Positions 37,455-45,529 of a DNA stretch of 64,000 bases are shown one piece after another. Where the stretch lies: positions 1 to 64,000 of the forward strand of contig DASPRQ010000103.1 in the NCBI GenBank assembly GCA_035624355.1, in the 5' to 3' direction. The translations under genes and the position numbers were made by a program. The notes under the pieces are model-generated. The model was not told the origin of the DNA, searched no databases, and saw only the letters and a program-made list of their open reading frames with translations. Every line of letters starts with the position of its first letter. The stretch's first letter is position 1. The DNA comes from Usitatibacter sp035624355. Its GTDB lineage: Bacteria > Pseudomonadota > Gammaproteobacteria > Burkholderiales > Usitatibacteraceae.

Positions 37455-38384
37455 TCATCGCGGGGCCTGCGCGCGGAAGAGCGCCCGCGCCTCGTCGCAG
37501 TCGCGGCGGATCTGCGCGGCGAGCTCTTCCGGCGAGGCGAAATGCGCCTCGTCGCGCAGCTTCTTCACGAACTCGACCGAGATGCGGCGGCCGTAGAGGT
37601 CGCCCGAGAAATCGAAGAGGAACGCTTCGAGAGTCGCCGGGCCGCCGACTTGCACGGCCGGGTTGATTCCGAGGCTCGCCACTCCCTCGAGTCCGCGAGT
37701 TGCAACGCCGTGGCATTTTACCGCAAAGATGCCGCCGAGCGGCGCGCGCTCGCGCCCGAGCCGCACGTTCGCCGTGGGAAAGCCCAGCCCGCGGCCGCGC
37801 TTCGCCCCGTGCACGACGCGCCCGCAGATGGCGTAGGGGCGGCCGAGGAGCCGCGCCGCCGTCTCGAAGTCGCCCGCCGCGAGCGCCGCGCGCACCCGCG
37901 TGCTCGAGATGCGCTCGGTTCCGTCGCGCACCGCGGCGAGCGTCTCCACCTCGAACCCGAGATCGCGGCCGGCGAGCGCGAGCGAGGCCGCGTCGCCCGC
38001 GCGCCCCGCGCCGTAGCGGAAGTCCTCGCCGACCAGCACGCGGCGGGCGCCGTAGCGGCTGCGCAGGCGCCGCGCGAAGGCTTGCGGGTCGAGCGCGGCG
38101 AAGCGGGCGTCGAACCGCTCGACGAAGGCGATGTCGACGCCGAGGCGGGCGAGCTCGACGAGGCGCTCGGCGAGCGAGGTGAGGCGCGCCGGCGCCCTCG
38201 CGGGCGCGAGGAGCTCCCTCGGCAGCGGCTCGAAGGTGAGCACCGCGGCCGCGGCGCCCAGCGCGCGGGCCTCGTCGCGCACGCGCTCGACGACTGCGGC
38301 GTGCCCGCGGTGCACGCCGTCGAAGCTGCCGATCGCGATGACGGTGCGCTCCCCGCCCGCCGATGCGTGCCTCACGATGCGCAC
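37455..38384 (-). CDS. ribF: Bifunctional riboflavin kinase / FAD synthetase
   Basis: The 309-residue protein has an N-terminal nucleotidyltransferase with GSFDGVHRGH (HxGH) and ISSTRVR. Its C-terminal riboflavin kinase domain has GRGLGFPTANV and VEFVKKLRDEAHF. It turns riboflavin into FMN and FAD. It lies between murJ (13 bases upstream) and ileS. Confidence 0.95.
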   Translation of the reverse strand: MRIVRHASAGGERTVIAIGSFDGVHRGHAAVVERVRDEARALGAAAAVLTFEPLPRELLAPARAPARLTSLAERLVELARLGVDIAFVERFDARFAALDPQAFARRLRSRYGARRVLVGEDFRYGAGRAGDAASLALAGRDLGFEVETLAAVRDGTERISSTRVRAALAAGDFETAARLLGRPYAICGRVVHGAKRGRGLGFPTANVRLGRERAPLGGIFAVKCHGVATRGLEGVASLGINPAVQVGGPATLEAFLFDFSGDLYGRRISVEFVKKLRDEAHFASPEELAAQIRRDCDEARALFRAQAPR

Positions 38385-38397
38385 GGCGCGGCGCCCC

Positions 38398-39930
38398 TCA
38401 GGCCTCGCGCGCGAAATCGCGCAGCCGGAAACCCATGACGGCGAGCGACCCGAAATAGGCGATCACGCCCGCGGAGATCACGAGCGCGAGCTTCACGGCG
38501 CGGTCGGCGGTGCCGATCTCGAACCACGACGCCTCGGTGCCCATCGAGTACCACAGGGCCCCGCCCATCACGTAGAGCGCCACGCCGAGCTTGATCAGGA
38601 ACGCCGCCCACCCCGGCTCCGGGCGGTAGATCCCTGCCCGGCGCATGAGCCACCACAGCCAGCCGGCGTTGAAGCAGGCGCCCAGCGAGATCGCGAGCGC
38701 GAGGCCGGCGTGGCCCAGCCACGGCACGAAGGCGGCGTTGAAGGCCTGGGTCACGACGAGCGTGGCGAGCGCCACCTTGACGGGCGTGCGGATGTCCTGC
38801 CGCGCGTAGAAGCCCGGGGCGAGGATCTTCACGAGGATGATGCCGGTGAGACCGACCGCGTAGGCGATCAGCGCGTGCCGCGTCATGATCACGTCGTGGC
38901 GCGTGAACGCCCCGTGCCAGAAGAGCGTGGAGACGAGCGGCATGGCGAGCAGCGCGAGCGCCACCGCCGCGGGCAGCGCGAGCAGCAGCGTCACGCGCAG
39001 CCCCCAGTCGAGCAGCCGCGAGTACGCGGCCGGGTCCCCGACGCTGTGGTGGCGCACGAGCGACGGCAGCAGCACGGTGCCGAGCGCGACGCCGAGCATC
39101 GCCGAGGGGAACTCCATCAGCCGGTCGGCGAAGTAGAGCCACGACATCGGCCCGTCGCCGAGGTGCGAGGCGATCTGCGTGTTGATGAGCAGGCTCACCT
39201 GCGCCACCGACACGCCGAATGCGGCCGGCCCCATGAGCCGCAGGATGCGCCGCACGCCCTCGTCGCGCGGGGCCCAGCGCGGCACCGGCCACAGGCCGAT
39301 GCGCCGCAGGAAGGGCAGCTGGAAGGCGAGCTGCGCGAGGCCGCCGAAGAACACCGCCCAGGCGAGCGCCACGATGGGCTCGGCGAGGTGCGGCGCCACG
39401 AGCGCCGCGAAGCCGATGAACGAGAGGTTCAGCAGCACCGGCGTGAACGCGGGGGCCTTGAACGCGCCGTAGGTGTTGAGGAGCGCCGCGCAGAAGGAGA
39501 CGAGGGAGATGAAGAGGATGTAGGGGAAGCAGATGCGCAGCATCGCGACGGTGAGGTCGAACTTGTCGCGGTCGGCGGCGAACCCCGAGGCGCTCGCCCA
39601 CACCACGGCGGGGGCGGCGATCACGCCCGCGGCGGTGGCGGCGAAGAGCACCGCGGCGAGGAGGGCGAGGACCTTGCCGGCGAGCTCGCGCGTGGCCTCC
39701 TCGCCGCGGCGCGCGCGATACTCCCCGATCACCGGAACGAACGCCTGCGAGAACGCGCCCTCGGCGAAGAGCCGCCGCAGCAGGTTCGGGATGCGGAAGG
39801 CGACCACGAAGGCGTCCATCGACGATCCCGCCCCGAACAGGATCGCGAGCAGCGCGTCGCGCACGAAGCCCAGGATCCGCGACAGCAGCGTCATGCCGCT
39901 CACCGAGGCGGCGGCGCGCAGCAGGCTCAT
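38398..39930 (-). CDS. murJ: Lipid II flippase MurJ
   Basis: The 510-residue protein has about 14 transmembrane segments. The MviN/MurJ landmarks are SRILGFVRDALLA, AFVVAFRIPNLLRRLFAEGAFSQAFVPV near the N-terminus, and MEFPSAMLGVALGTVLLPSL. It moves lipid II across the inner membrane for peptidoglycan synthesis. It is divergent from rpsT and heads murJ-ribF-ileS-lspA-ispH. Confidence 0.96.
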   Translation of the reverse strand: MSLLRAAASVSGMTLLSRILGFVRDALLAILFGAGSSMDAFVVAFRIPNLLRRLFAEGAFSQAFVPVIGEYRARRGEEATRELAGKVLALLAAVLFAATAAGVIAAPAVVWASASGFAADRDKFDLTVAMLRICFPYILFISLVSFCAALLNTYGAFKAPAFTPVLLNLSFIGFAALVAPHLAEPIVALAWAVFFGGLAQLAFQLPFLRRIGLWPVPRWAPRDEGVRRILRLMGPAAFGVSVAQVSLLINTQIASHLGDGPMSWLYFADRLMEFPSAMLGVALGTVLLPSLVRHHSVGDPAAYSRLLDWGLRVTLLLALPAAVALALLAMPLVSTLFWHGAFTRHDVIMTRHALIAYAVGLTGIILVKILAPGFYARQDIRTPVKVALATLVVTQAFNAAFVPWLGHAGLALAISLGACFNAGWLWWLMRRAGIYRPEPGWAAFLIKLGVALYVMGGALWYSMGTEASWFEIGTADRAVKLALVISAGVIAYFGSLAVMGFRLRDFAREA

Positions 39931-39952
39931 GGCGGCGCGCTAATCTAGGGCT

Positions 39953-39981
39953 TTGTTTCGTATGGACAAGCGGTGTATCAT
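39953..39981 (+). promoter_or_regulatory. Sigma70 promoter of rpsT
   Basis: TTGTTT (39953-39958) and TATCAT (39976-39981) are separated by exactly 17 bases, 67 bases before the rpsT start codon. The region is AT-rich relative to its surroundings and lies between divergent murJ and rpsT. Confidence 0.75.
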
Positions 39982-40048
39982 ATCAGGCTTCGCTTCGCGG
40001 TCCCGGGAGGGTCCGCGAGGACTTCAACCACCGGGGAACCCGCTACTC

Positions 40049-40324
40049 ATGGCAAACACCAAGCAGGCCACCAAGCGCGCCAAGAAGTCGATCCGCCAGC
40101 GCGCGGCCAACGTGAGCCTGCGCACCGAGCTGCGCAGCGCCATCAAGAAGGTCCGCAAGGCGCTCGACGCGGGGGACGCGGCCGGAGCGCTCGCCGCGCT
40201 CCAGGCCGAGCAGTCGACCATCGACGCCGTCGCGCGCAAGGGCATCATCCACAGGAACAAGGCCGCGCGGCACAAGAGCCGCCTCGCGGCGCGCATCAAG
40301 GCGCTCGCCGCACCGCGCGCCTGA
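40049..40324 (+). CDS. rpsT: 30S ribosomal protein S20
   Basis: The 91-residue basic protein starts MANTKQATKRAKKSIRQRAANVSLRTELRSAIKKV and ends RKGIIHRNKAARHKSRLAARIKAL, the full S20 pattern. It binds 16S rRNA in the small subunit. The ATG at 40049 is chosen over upstream in-frame codons because S20 starts MANxKQA. It has its own promoter and terminator. Confidence 0.98.
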   Translation: MANTKQATKRAKKSIRQRAANVSLRTELRSAIKKVRKALDAGDAAGALAALQAEQSTIDAVARKGIIHRNKAARHKSRLAARIKALAAPRA

Positions 40325-40339
40325 TCCCGTCGGCGGCCC

Positions 40340-40375
40340 CGAGCGACGGCGGCTCGAGGCCGCCGTTCTCGTTTT
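40340..40375 (+). terminator. Rho-independent terminator of rpsT
   Basis: CGAGCGACGGCGGC pairs, with one mismatch, with GCCGCCGTTCTCG across a TCGAG loop and is followed by TTTTC. It starts 16 bases after the rpsT stop. Confidence 0.82.
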
Positions 40376-40409
40376 CAGCCGTCCCCCGCCATTCCACCGA
40401 GAGGCGACC

Positions 40410-41603
40410 ATGACCGCAGAGCACCTGATGCACACCTACGCTCCCCAGCCGGTGGCCTTCGCGCGCGGCGAGGGGGCCTGGCTCTGGGACACCGAGGGCC
40501 GCCGCTACCTCGACGCGCTCTCGGGCATCGCGGTGAACGGCCTCGGCCACGCCCATCCGGTGCTCGTCCGGGCGCTGCAGGACCAGGTCGCGAAGCTCAT
40601 CCACACCTCCAACCTCTTCCGGGTCCCCGAGCAGGAGCGCGCCGGCGAGCGCGTCTGCGCGCTCGCCGGCATGGACAACGCCTTCTTCTGCAATTCCGGC
40701 GCCGAGGCGAACGAGGCGGCGATCAAGCTCGCGCGCCTCTACGGGCACCGGCGCGGCGTGGAAAGCCCGGCGATCGTCGTGATGGAGAAAGCGTGGCACG
40801 GGCGCACGCTCGCCACGCTCTCGGCCACGGGCTCGCGCAAGGCGCAGGCCGGCTTCGAGCCGCTCATGGGCGGGTTCCTGCGCGTGCCCTACAACGACCT
40901 CGCGGCCGTCGAGCGCCTCGCCGACAACGCCTCCATCGTCGCGGTGCTCCTCGAGGTGCTCCAGGGCGAGGGCGGGATCCACGTCGCCGACGCCGGGTAC
41001 CTGCGCGGCCTGCGCGAGCTGTGCGACCGGCGGGAGTGGCTGCTCATGATCGACGAGGTGCAGAGCGGCATCGGGCGCACGGGCAAGTGGTTCGCCCACC
41101 AGTGGTCCGGCATCGTGCCCGACGTGATGCCGCTCGCCAAGGGACTGGGCTCGGGCGTGCCCATCGGCGCGTGCCTCGCGCGCGGGGCCGCGGCGGAAGT
41201 CTTCAAGCCGGGCAACCACGGGTCGACCTTCGGCGGCGGCCCGCTCGCGAGCGTGGCCGCGTACACGACGCTCGAGGTGATCGAGAAGGAAGGCCTCCTC
41301 GCCCACGCCTACCACATGGGCGAGATCGTGCAGGGGGGCCTCCGGCGCGAGCTCGCCGGGGTGGCCGGCGTGAAGGAGGTGCGGGGCATGGGGCTCATGA
41401 TCGGCGTCGAGCTCGACCGCCCGTGCGGCGATCTCGTGCGCCGGGCGCTCGCCGAGGGGTTGGTGATCAACGTGACCGCCGAGCGCGTGGTGCGGCTGCT
41501 GCCGCCGCTCGTGATCCGGGAGCCGGAGGCGCACCGGCTCGTCTCGATCCTCGCCTCCCTGGTGAAGGCGTTCCTCGCCGAGTCGCTCTCCCCGGCCGCG
41601 TGA
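40410..41603 (+). CDS. argD: Acetylornithine aminotransferase
   Basis: The 397-residue class III PLP transaminase has DTEGRRYLDALSGIAVNGLGH, the cofactor region FFCNSGAEANEAAIKLAR, LMIDEVQSGIGRTGKWF and the Schiff-base lysine in MPLAKGLGSGVPIGA. It makes N-acetylornithine and may also serve lysine synthesis as succinyl-DAP transaminase. It overlaps argF as GTGA, forming an argDF operon. Confidence 0.94.
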   Translation: MTAEHLMHTYAPQPVAFARGEGAWLWDTEGRRYLDALSGIAVNGLGHAHPVLVRALQDQVAKLIHTSNLFRVPEQERAGERVCALAGMDNAFFCNSGAEANEAAIKLARLYGHRRGVESPAIVVMEKAWHGRTLATLSATGSRKAQAGFEPLMGGFLRVPYNDLAAVERLADNASIVAVLLEVLQGEGGIHVADAGYLRGLRELCDRREWLLMIDEVQSGIGRTGKWFAHQWSGIVPDVMPLAKGLGSGVPIGACLARGAAAEVFKPGNHGSTFGGGPLASVAAYTTLEVIEKEGLLAHAYHMGEIVQGGLRRELAGVAGVKEVRGMGLMIGVELDRPCGDLVRRALAEGLVINVTAERVVRLLPPLVIREPEAHRLVSILASLVKAFLAESLSPAA

Positions 41604-42514
41604 AGCACTTCCTGCAGCTCACCGATCTCGATCGCGGGGAGCTCGAGCACCTCTTCCGCCGCACGCGGCTCATCAAGGAGCGCTTCAAGAACTACGTCGC
41701 CTACCAGCCGCTCGCCGACCGCATGCTCGCGATGGTGTTCGAGAAGAGCTCGACGCGCACGCGGGTGTCCTTCGAGGCGGGCATCCACCAGCTGGGCGGC
41801 TCCTCGATCGTGCTCAACACCGGCGAGACCCAGCTCGGGCGCGGCGAGCCCATCGAGGACGTCGCGCGCGTGGTCTCGCGCATGGTGGACATCGTGATGA
41901 TCCGCACCTTCGAGCACTCGATCATCGAGCGCTTCGCCTCGCAGTCGCGCGTGCCGGTCATCAACGGGCTCACCAACGACTACCACCCGTGCCAGGTGCT
42001 CGCCGACCTCTACACCTTCCTCGAGCATCGCGGGCCGGTCGCGGGACGGAGCGTGGCCTGGATCGGCGACGGCAACAACATGTGCAACACGTGGATCCAG
42101 GCCACGCGCCTCTTCGACTTCCGGCTGCGCATCTCGACTCCGCCGGGCTACGGCGTGGCCACCGGCATGGTGTCGCCGGCGGATCGGGGGCGCGTCGAGG
42201 TGTTCGCCGACCCCATGGAGGCCGCGCGGGGCGCGGATCTCGTGACCACCGACGTGTGGACCAGCATGGGCTGGGAGGGCGAGGAGGAGAAGCGCCGGAA
42301 GGCGTTCGCCCCGTTCGCCGTCGACGCGGAGATGATGGCCGCCGCGGACCCGAAGGCCCTCTTCATGCATTGCCTGCCCGCGCACCGCGGGGAGGAAGTC
42401 TCCGCCGAGGTGATCGACGGCCCGCGGAGCGTGGTCTGGGACGAGGCCGAGAACCGCCTCCACGTCCAGAAGGCCCTCATGGAATACCTGCTCCTCGGCA
42501 AGGTCGAGACGTAG
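41600..42514 (+). CDS. argF: Ornithine carbamoyltransferase
   Basis: The 304-residue enzyme has the carbamoyl-phosphate motif EKSSTRTRVSFEAG, the ornithine-side LTNDYHPCQVLADLYT, and MHCLPAHRGEEV with the catalytic Cys. It makes citrulline from ornithine. The GTG start at 41600 overlaps the argD stop. The convergent argG, which uses citrulline, ends 8 bases away. Confidence 0.96.
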   Translation: MKHFLQLTDLDRGELEHLFRRTRLIKERFKNYVAYQPLADRMLAMVFEKSSTRTRVSFEAGIHQLGGSSIVLNTGETQLGRGEPIEDVARVVSRMVDIVMIRTFEHSIIERFASQSRVPVINGLTNDYHPCQVLADLYTFLEHRGPVAGRSVAWIGDGNNMCNTWIQATRLFDFRLRISTPPGYGVATGMVSPADRGRVEVFADPMEAARGADLVTTDVWTSMGWEGEEEKRRKAFAPFAVDAEMMAAADPKALFMHCLPAHRGEEVSAEVIDGPRSVVWDEAENRLHVQKALMEYLLLGKVET

Positions 42515-42521
42515 GGAATCC

Positions 42522-43853
42522 CTACTCGCCCTTTTCGCCCAGCAGGGGCACGCCGCCGCTCGCCGGGCCGAGGAGGCCGGTCTCCGAATAGAGGCGCAGC
42601 TTGTCGCGCGTGTCGGCGATGTCGAGGTTGCGCAGGGTGAGCTGCCCGATTCGGTCGGCGGGGGTGAAGAACGCCTCGCCCTTCTCCATCGTGAGCCGCT
42701 CGGGCTTGTAGGTGAGGTTGGGGCTGCGGGTGTCGAGGATCGAGTAGTCGTTGCCCCGGCGCAGCTCCACCGTCACCTCGCCCGTCACGGCGCGCGCGAC
42801 CCAGCGCTGCGCGGTTTCGCGCAGCATCATCGCCTGCGGGTCGAACCAGCGGCCCTGGTAGAGCAGCCGCCCCAGGCGCCGGCCGTTCCCGCGGTACTGC
42901 TCGAGGGTGTCCTCGTTGTGGATCCCGGTCACCAGCCGCTCGTAGGCGAGGTGCAGCAGCGCCATGCCGGGCGCCTCGTAGATGCCGCGGCTCTTCGCCT
43001 CGATGATGCGGTTCTCGATCTGGTCGGACATGCCCAGGCCGTGGCGCCCGCCGATGGCGTTCGCCTCCGCGAAGAGCGCCACCGCGTCCTTGAACGTCTG
43101 CCCGTCGAGGGAGACCGGCACGCCTTCCTCGAAGGCGACCGTCACCGTCTCGGGCTTCACCGCCACGTCCTCGCGCCAGAACGCGACGCCCATGATCGGG
43201 TTCACGATGCGGATGCCCTTGTCGAGGAACTCGAGGTCCTTCGCCTCGTGCGTGGCGCCGAGGATGTTGGAGTCGGTGGAGTAGGCCTTCTCCACGCTCA
43301 TCCTGTAGTCGAAGCCGCGCCGGATGAGGTACTCGCTCATCTCCCTGCGGCCGCCCAGCTCGTCGATGAAGCGCTGGTCGAGCCACGGCTTGTAGATGCG
43401 CAGGTTCGGGTTCGCGAGCAGGCCGTAGCGATAGAAGCGCTCGATGTCGTTGCCCTTGAAGGTGCTGCCGTCGCCCCAGACGTGGACGCCGTCGTCCTTC
43501 ATCGCCACCACGAGCATCGTGCCCGTCACCGCGCGCCCGAGCGGCGTGGTGTTGAAGTAAGTGGCGCCGGCGGTGGAGATGTGGAACGCGCCGCACTGGA
43601 TCGCCGCGATCCCCTCGGCCACGAGCTGCGGGCGGCATTCCACCAGCACCGCCTTCTCGGCGCCGTATCGCCGAGCCTTCCGCGGGATCTCGTCGTGGTC
43701 CGGCTCGTCGGGCTGCCCCAGGTTCGCGGTGTACGCGTAGGGAATCGCGCCCTTCTCGCGCATCCACGCCAGGGCCGCGCTGGTATCGAGCCCGCCGGAG
43801 AACGCGATGCCGACCTTCTCGCCGGCGGGGAGGGACTGCAGGATCGTGGCCAC
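42522..43853 (-). CDS. argG: Argininosuccinate synthase
   Basis: The 443-residue protein has the PP-loop IAFSGGLDTSAALAWM and the motifs of the E. coli-like, longer ArgG subtype (TANLGQPDEPDHDEIPRKA, AIQCGAFHISTAGATYFNT). It joins citrulline and aspartate using ATP. It converges with argDF, so the window holds three consecutive late arginine steps together, and argA at a distance. Confidence 0.96.
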   Translation of the reverse strand: MATILQSLPAGEKVGIAFSGGLDTSAALAWMREKGAIPYAYTANLGQPDEPDHDEIPRKARRYGAEKAVLVECRPQLVAEGIAAIQCGAFHISTAGATYFNTTPLGRAVTGTMLVVAMKDDGVHVWGDGSTFKGNDIERFYRYGLLANPNLRIYKPWLDQRFIDELGGRREMSEYLIRRGFDYRMSVEKAYSTDSNILGATHEAKDLEFLDKGIRIVNPIMGVAFWREDVAVKPETVTVAFEEGVPVSLDGQTFKDAVALFAEANAIGGRHGLGMSDQIENRIIEAKSRGIYEAPGMALLHLAYERLVTGIHNEDTLEQYRGNGRRLGRLLYQGRWFDPQAMMLRETAQRWVARAVTGEVTVELRRGNDYSILDTRSPNLTYKPERLTMEKGEAFFTPADRIGQLTLRNLDIADTRDKLRLYSETGLLGPASGGVPLLGEKGE

Positions 43854-43984
43854 GGAGCCCGGGCTGCGCGGGGAGAAAAGGGCGATTCTACGTCAGGAAC
43901 CCGCCCCGATCCGCGCGTCGGGGCGGCGGACCGGGCGGCGCGATAGAATTCCGCCATCGGGAGCCCCAAGCCGGAGGAAGCCGG

Positions 43985-44476
43985 ATGCCGTCGTTCGACA
44001 TCGTGTGCGAAGCCAACGCCGTCGAGGTGAAGAACGCCGTCGACCAGGCGAACAAGGAGATCGCCAACCGCTACGACTTCAAGGGCTCCGACTCGCGCGT
44101 CGAGCTCAAGGAGAAGGAGCGCGAGATCACCGCGTTCGCCGACGACGAGTTCAAGCTCGGGCAGGTGCGCGACGTGCTGATGGCGAAGCTCGCCAAGCGC
44201 GGCGTGGACGCGCGCTTCCTCGAGCCCGGGAACCCCGAGAAGATCGGCGGGGACAAGGTGAAGCAGAAGATGGCGGTGAAGAACGGCGTCGACGCCGACC
44301 TCGCGAGGCGCATCGTGAAGATGGTGAAGGACTCGAAGCTCAAGGTGAGCGCCTCGATCCAGGGCGACGTCGTGCGCGTCGCCGGAGCCAAGAAGGACGC
44401 GCTGCAGGAGGCGATCGCGCTGGTGCGCGCGGGCGTCACCGACGTGCCGCTTTCCTACCAGAACTTCCGCGACTAG
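43985..44476 (+). CDS. yajQ: YajQ family nucleotide-binding protein
   Basis: The 163-residue protein matches YajQ throughout: MPSFDIVCEANAVEVKNAVDQANKEIANRYDFKGS, then AKRGVDARFLEPGNPEKIGGDKVKQ and VSASIQGDVVRVAGAKKDALQEAI, ending LSYQNFRD. Members bind RNA or nucleotides, and some bind cyclic di-GMP and act with transcription factors. It is divergent from argG and is the last host-like gene before the AT-richer block. Confidence 0.93.
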   Translation: MPSFDIVCEANAVEVKNAVDQANKEIANRYDFKGSDSRVELKEKEREITAFADDEFKLGQVRDVLMAKLAKRGVDARFLEPGNPEKIGGDKVKQKMAVKNGVDADLARRIVKMVKDSKLKVSASIQGDVVRVAGAKKDALQEAIALVRAGVTDVPLSYQNFRD

Positions 44477-44756
44477 CCAGCCAGTCGGGAGTTTTTGCCG
44501 GCGGGCCTCGCCCGGCGGGTTCGGCTGTCCCGTTTCCGAGGCGTTCGCGGATGCGCCGGTTCTGACGGCGGTTCCGCCGCCAGATCCCTCACCTTCAAAG
44601 CTCTTGCCCGCTCGCCGCGCGCTCGATCCACCCAACGCGAGGTGTCCATAGGCCTTCGGCATCCTGCTCGCCCACCCGCACCTGGTTGCAGGCGGAAAAG
44701 CCTACAGCGCCAGCGGACGAAGTTAAATCTTGCGATATCTTGATTTGTAATAAGAG

Positions 44757-44786
44757 TTGACACGTATTGTCAAACTGAGATATATC
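44757..44786 (+). promoter_or_regulatory. Sigma70 promoter overlapping a perfect dyad operator
   Basis: A consensus -35 TTGACA (44757-44762) is followed by ATATAT after 17 bases, or TATATC after 18 (44781-44786). The -35 is also the left arm of a perfect inverted repeat, TTGACACGTATTGTCAA (44757-44773). A dimeric repressor bound there would block the promoter. The dyad spacing does not fit the FNR/CRP consensus. Which regulator binds is unknown. Confidence 0.6.
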
Positions 44787-44906
44787 CTCGGCTCAAACAG
44801 ACATCTACGACAGAGATCGAAGCGGACCTGCGATGGCAGGGACCTGCCAGATCAGCCGTAGGGTCCGTGGATTTGCCGTTGCGGTTGTTGGACATGACGC
44901 CCCATC

Positions 44907-44942
44907 GATCATGAGAATAAATGACTGTGATCATAAGAATAG
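44907..44942 (+). repeat. Imperfect 14-base direct repeat upstream of the cytochrome cluster
   Basis: GATCATGAGAATAA (44907-44920) and GATCATAAGAATAG (44929-44942) match at 12 of 14 positions and start 22 bases apart, about two helical turns. This is the geometry of paired activator sites. It could be chance in an AT-rich segment. Confidence 0.4.
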
Positions 44943-45051
44943 ATAATGAATCAAGTCATGCCGCCTCACGTTTCGCCGTGAAAATTGACCCGCCTAATCT
45001 GGTGATTTCTGGCTCTTCGTCTACTTAACCCTTTCGAGGAGGAGGGAGAAC

Positions 45052-45456
45052 GTGAGACCAACAACTACTACGCTATTAGGTTCAATTGCAATCGGCTTCG
45101 GCTGCATGTCGGCGCAAACCCAGGCTCTCGCCGACAGCCCTGCAAACCAATTCTGGAATGGCGAGAAGCAGTATCAGGTTCACTGCTCCTCATGCCACGG
45201 CAATTGGGGGCAGGGAATCGGCATTTTCGGCCCCCCCCTCAAGGGAGATCCCTTCGTGACCAGTGCGCCGGCGAATATCGTCGCCCAAACGGTCATCGAT
45301 GGCAGGCAAGGTCCGTACAAGCATTTCAAGGCCTATTCCGGTATGCCGGAGTTCAATTATCTCGACGTAGGTGAAGTCGATGCGATCGTCGACTACTTGA
45401 AGAACGGCCTTCAAACGGCCCCTCCGAATACCTACCCGCCCCATTCACCGTCATGA
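45052..45456 (+). CDS. Periplasmic monohaem c-type cytochrome (first of the cluster)
   Basis: The 134-residue protein has a signal peptide (about 1-27, ending TQALA), one haem site CSSCH at residues 45-49, and a candidate axial Met98 in YSGMPEF. This is a small class I cytochrome c. FGPPLKGDPF and IVDYLKNGL are common in this group. It starts at GTG with a very strong GGAGGAGG site. Base composition is clearly lower in GC than the flanking genes. It probably carries electrons between the barrel cytochrome encoded next and inner-membrane partners; that role is inferred from context. Confidence 0.85.
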   Translation: MRPTTTTLLGSIAIGFGCMSAQTQALADSPANQFWNGEKQYQVHCSSCHGNWGQGIGIFGPPLKGDPFVTSAPANIVAQTVIDGRQGPYKHFKAYSGMPEFNYLDVGEVDAIVDYLKNGLQTAPPNTYPPHSPS

Positions 45457-45529
45457 GCGAGTTGTGAGGACCCACCGGATGCGAGATTGACAGGTAATTA
45501 CAACTTCTTTGAGGGGGAGTACCAACACA

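Larger units (their letters stand above)
44477..45051. other. 575-base intergenic region upstream of the cytochrome cluster
   Basis: The first ~260 bases are GC-rich; open frames there lack codon bias, a ribosome site or any family resemblance, so they are not called. From about 44715 the sequence becomes AT-rich. It contains a promoter/dyad (44757-44786), a short hairpin near 44834-44849 (GGCAGG-gac-CTGCC), and an imperfect direct repeat (44907-44942). GAGGAGGAGG-type ribosome-binding sequence precedes the GTG at 45052. The predicted leader is about 260 bases and no known riboswitch was recognised in it. Confidence 0.6.

Noticed and set aside
44500..44530. GC hairpin after yajQ as an intrinsic terminator
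   Set aside because: The stem (GCCGGCGGGCCTCGCCCGGCGGG) is imperfect and is not followed by T residues in the sense direction; the TTTTT lies before it.
44473..44763. Short open frames on both strands after yajQ
   Set aside because: No ribosome site, no recognisable family and Arg-rich composition; they span the junction into AT-rich DNA.
44757..44773. FNR/CRP-type site
   Set aside because: The FNR consensus is TTGAT-N4-ATCAA; here the arms are TTGACA/TGTCAA with a 5-base centre, so length and arms do not fit.
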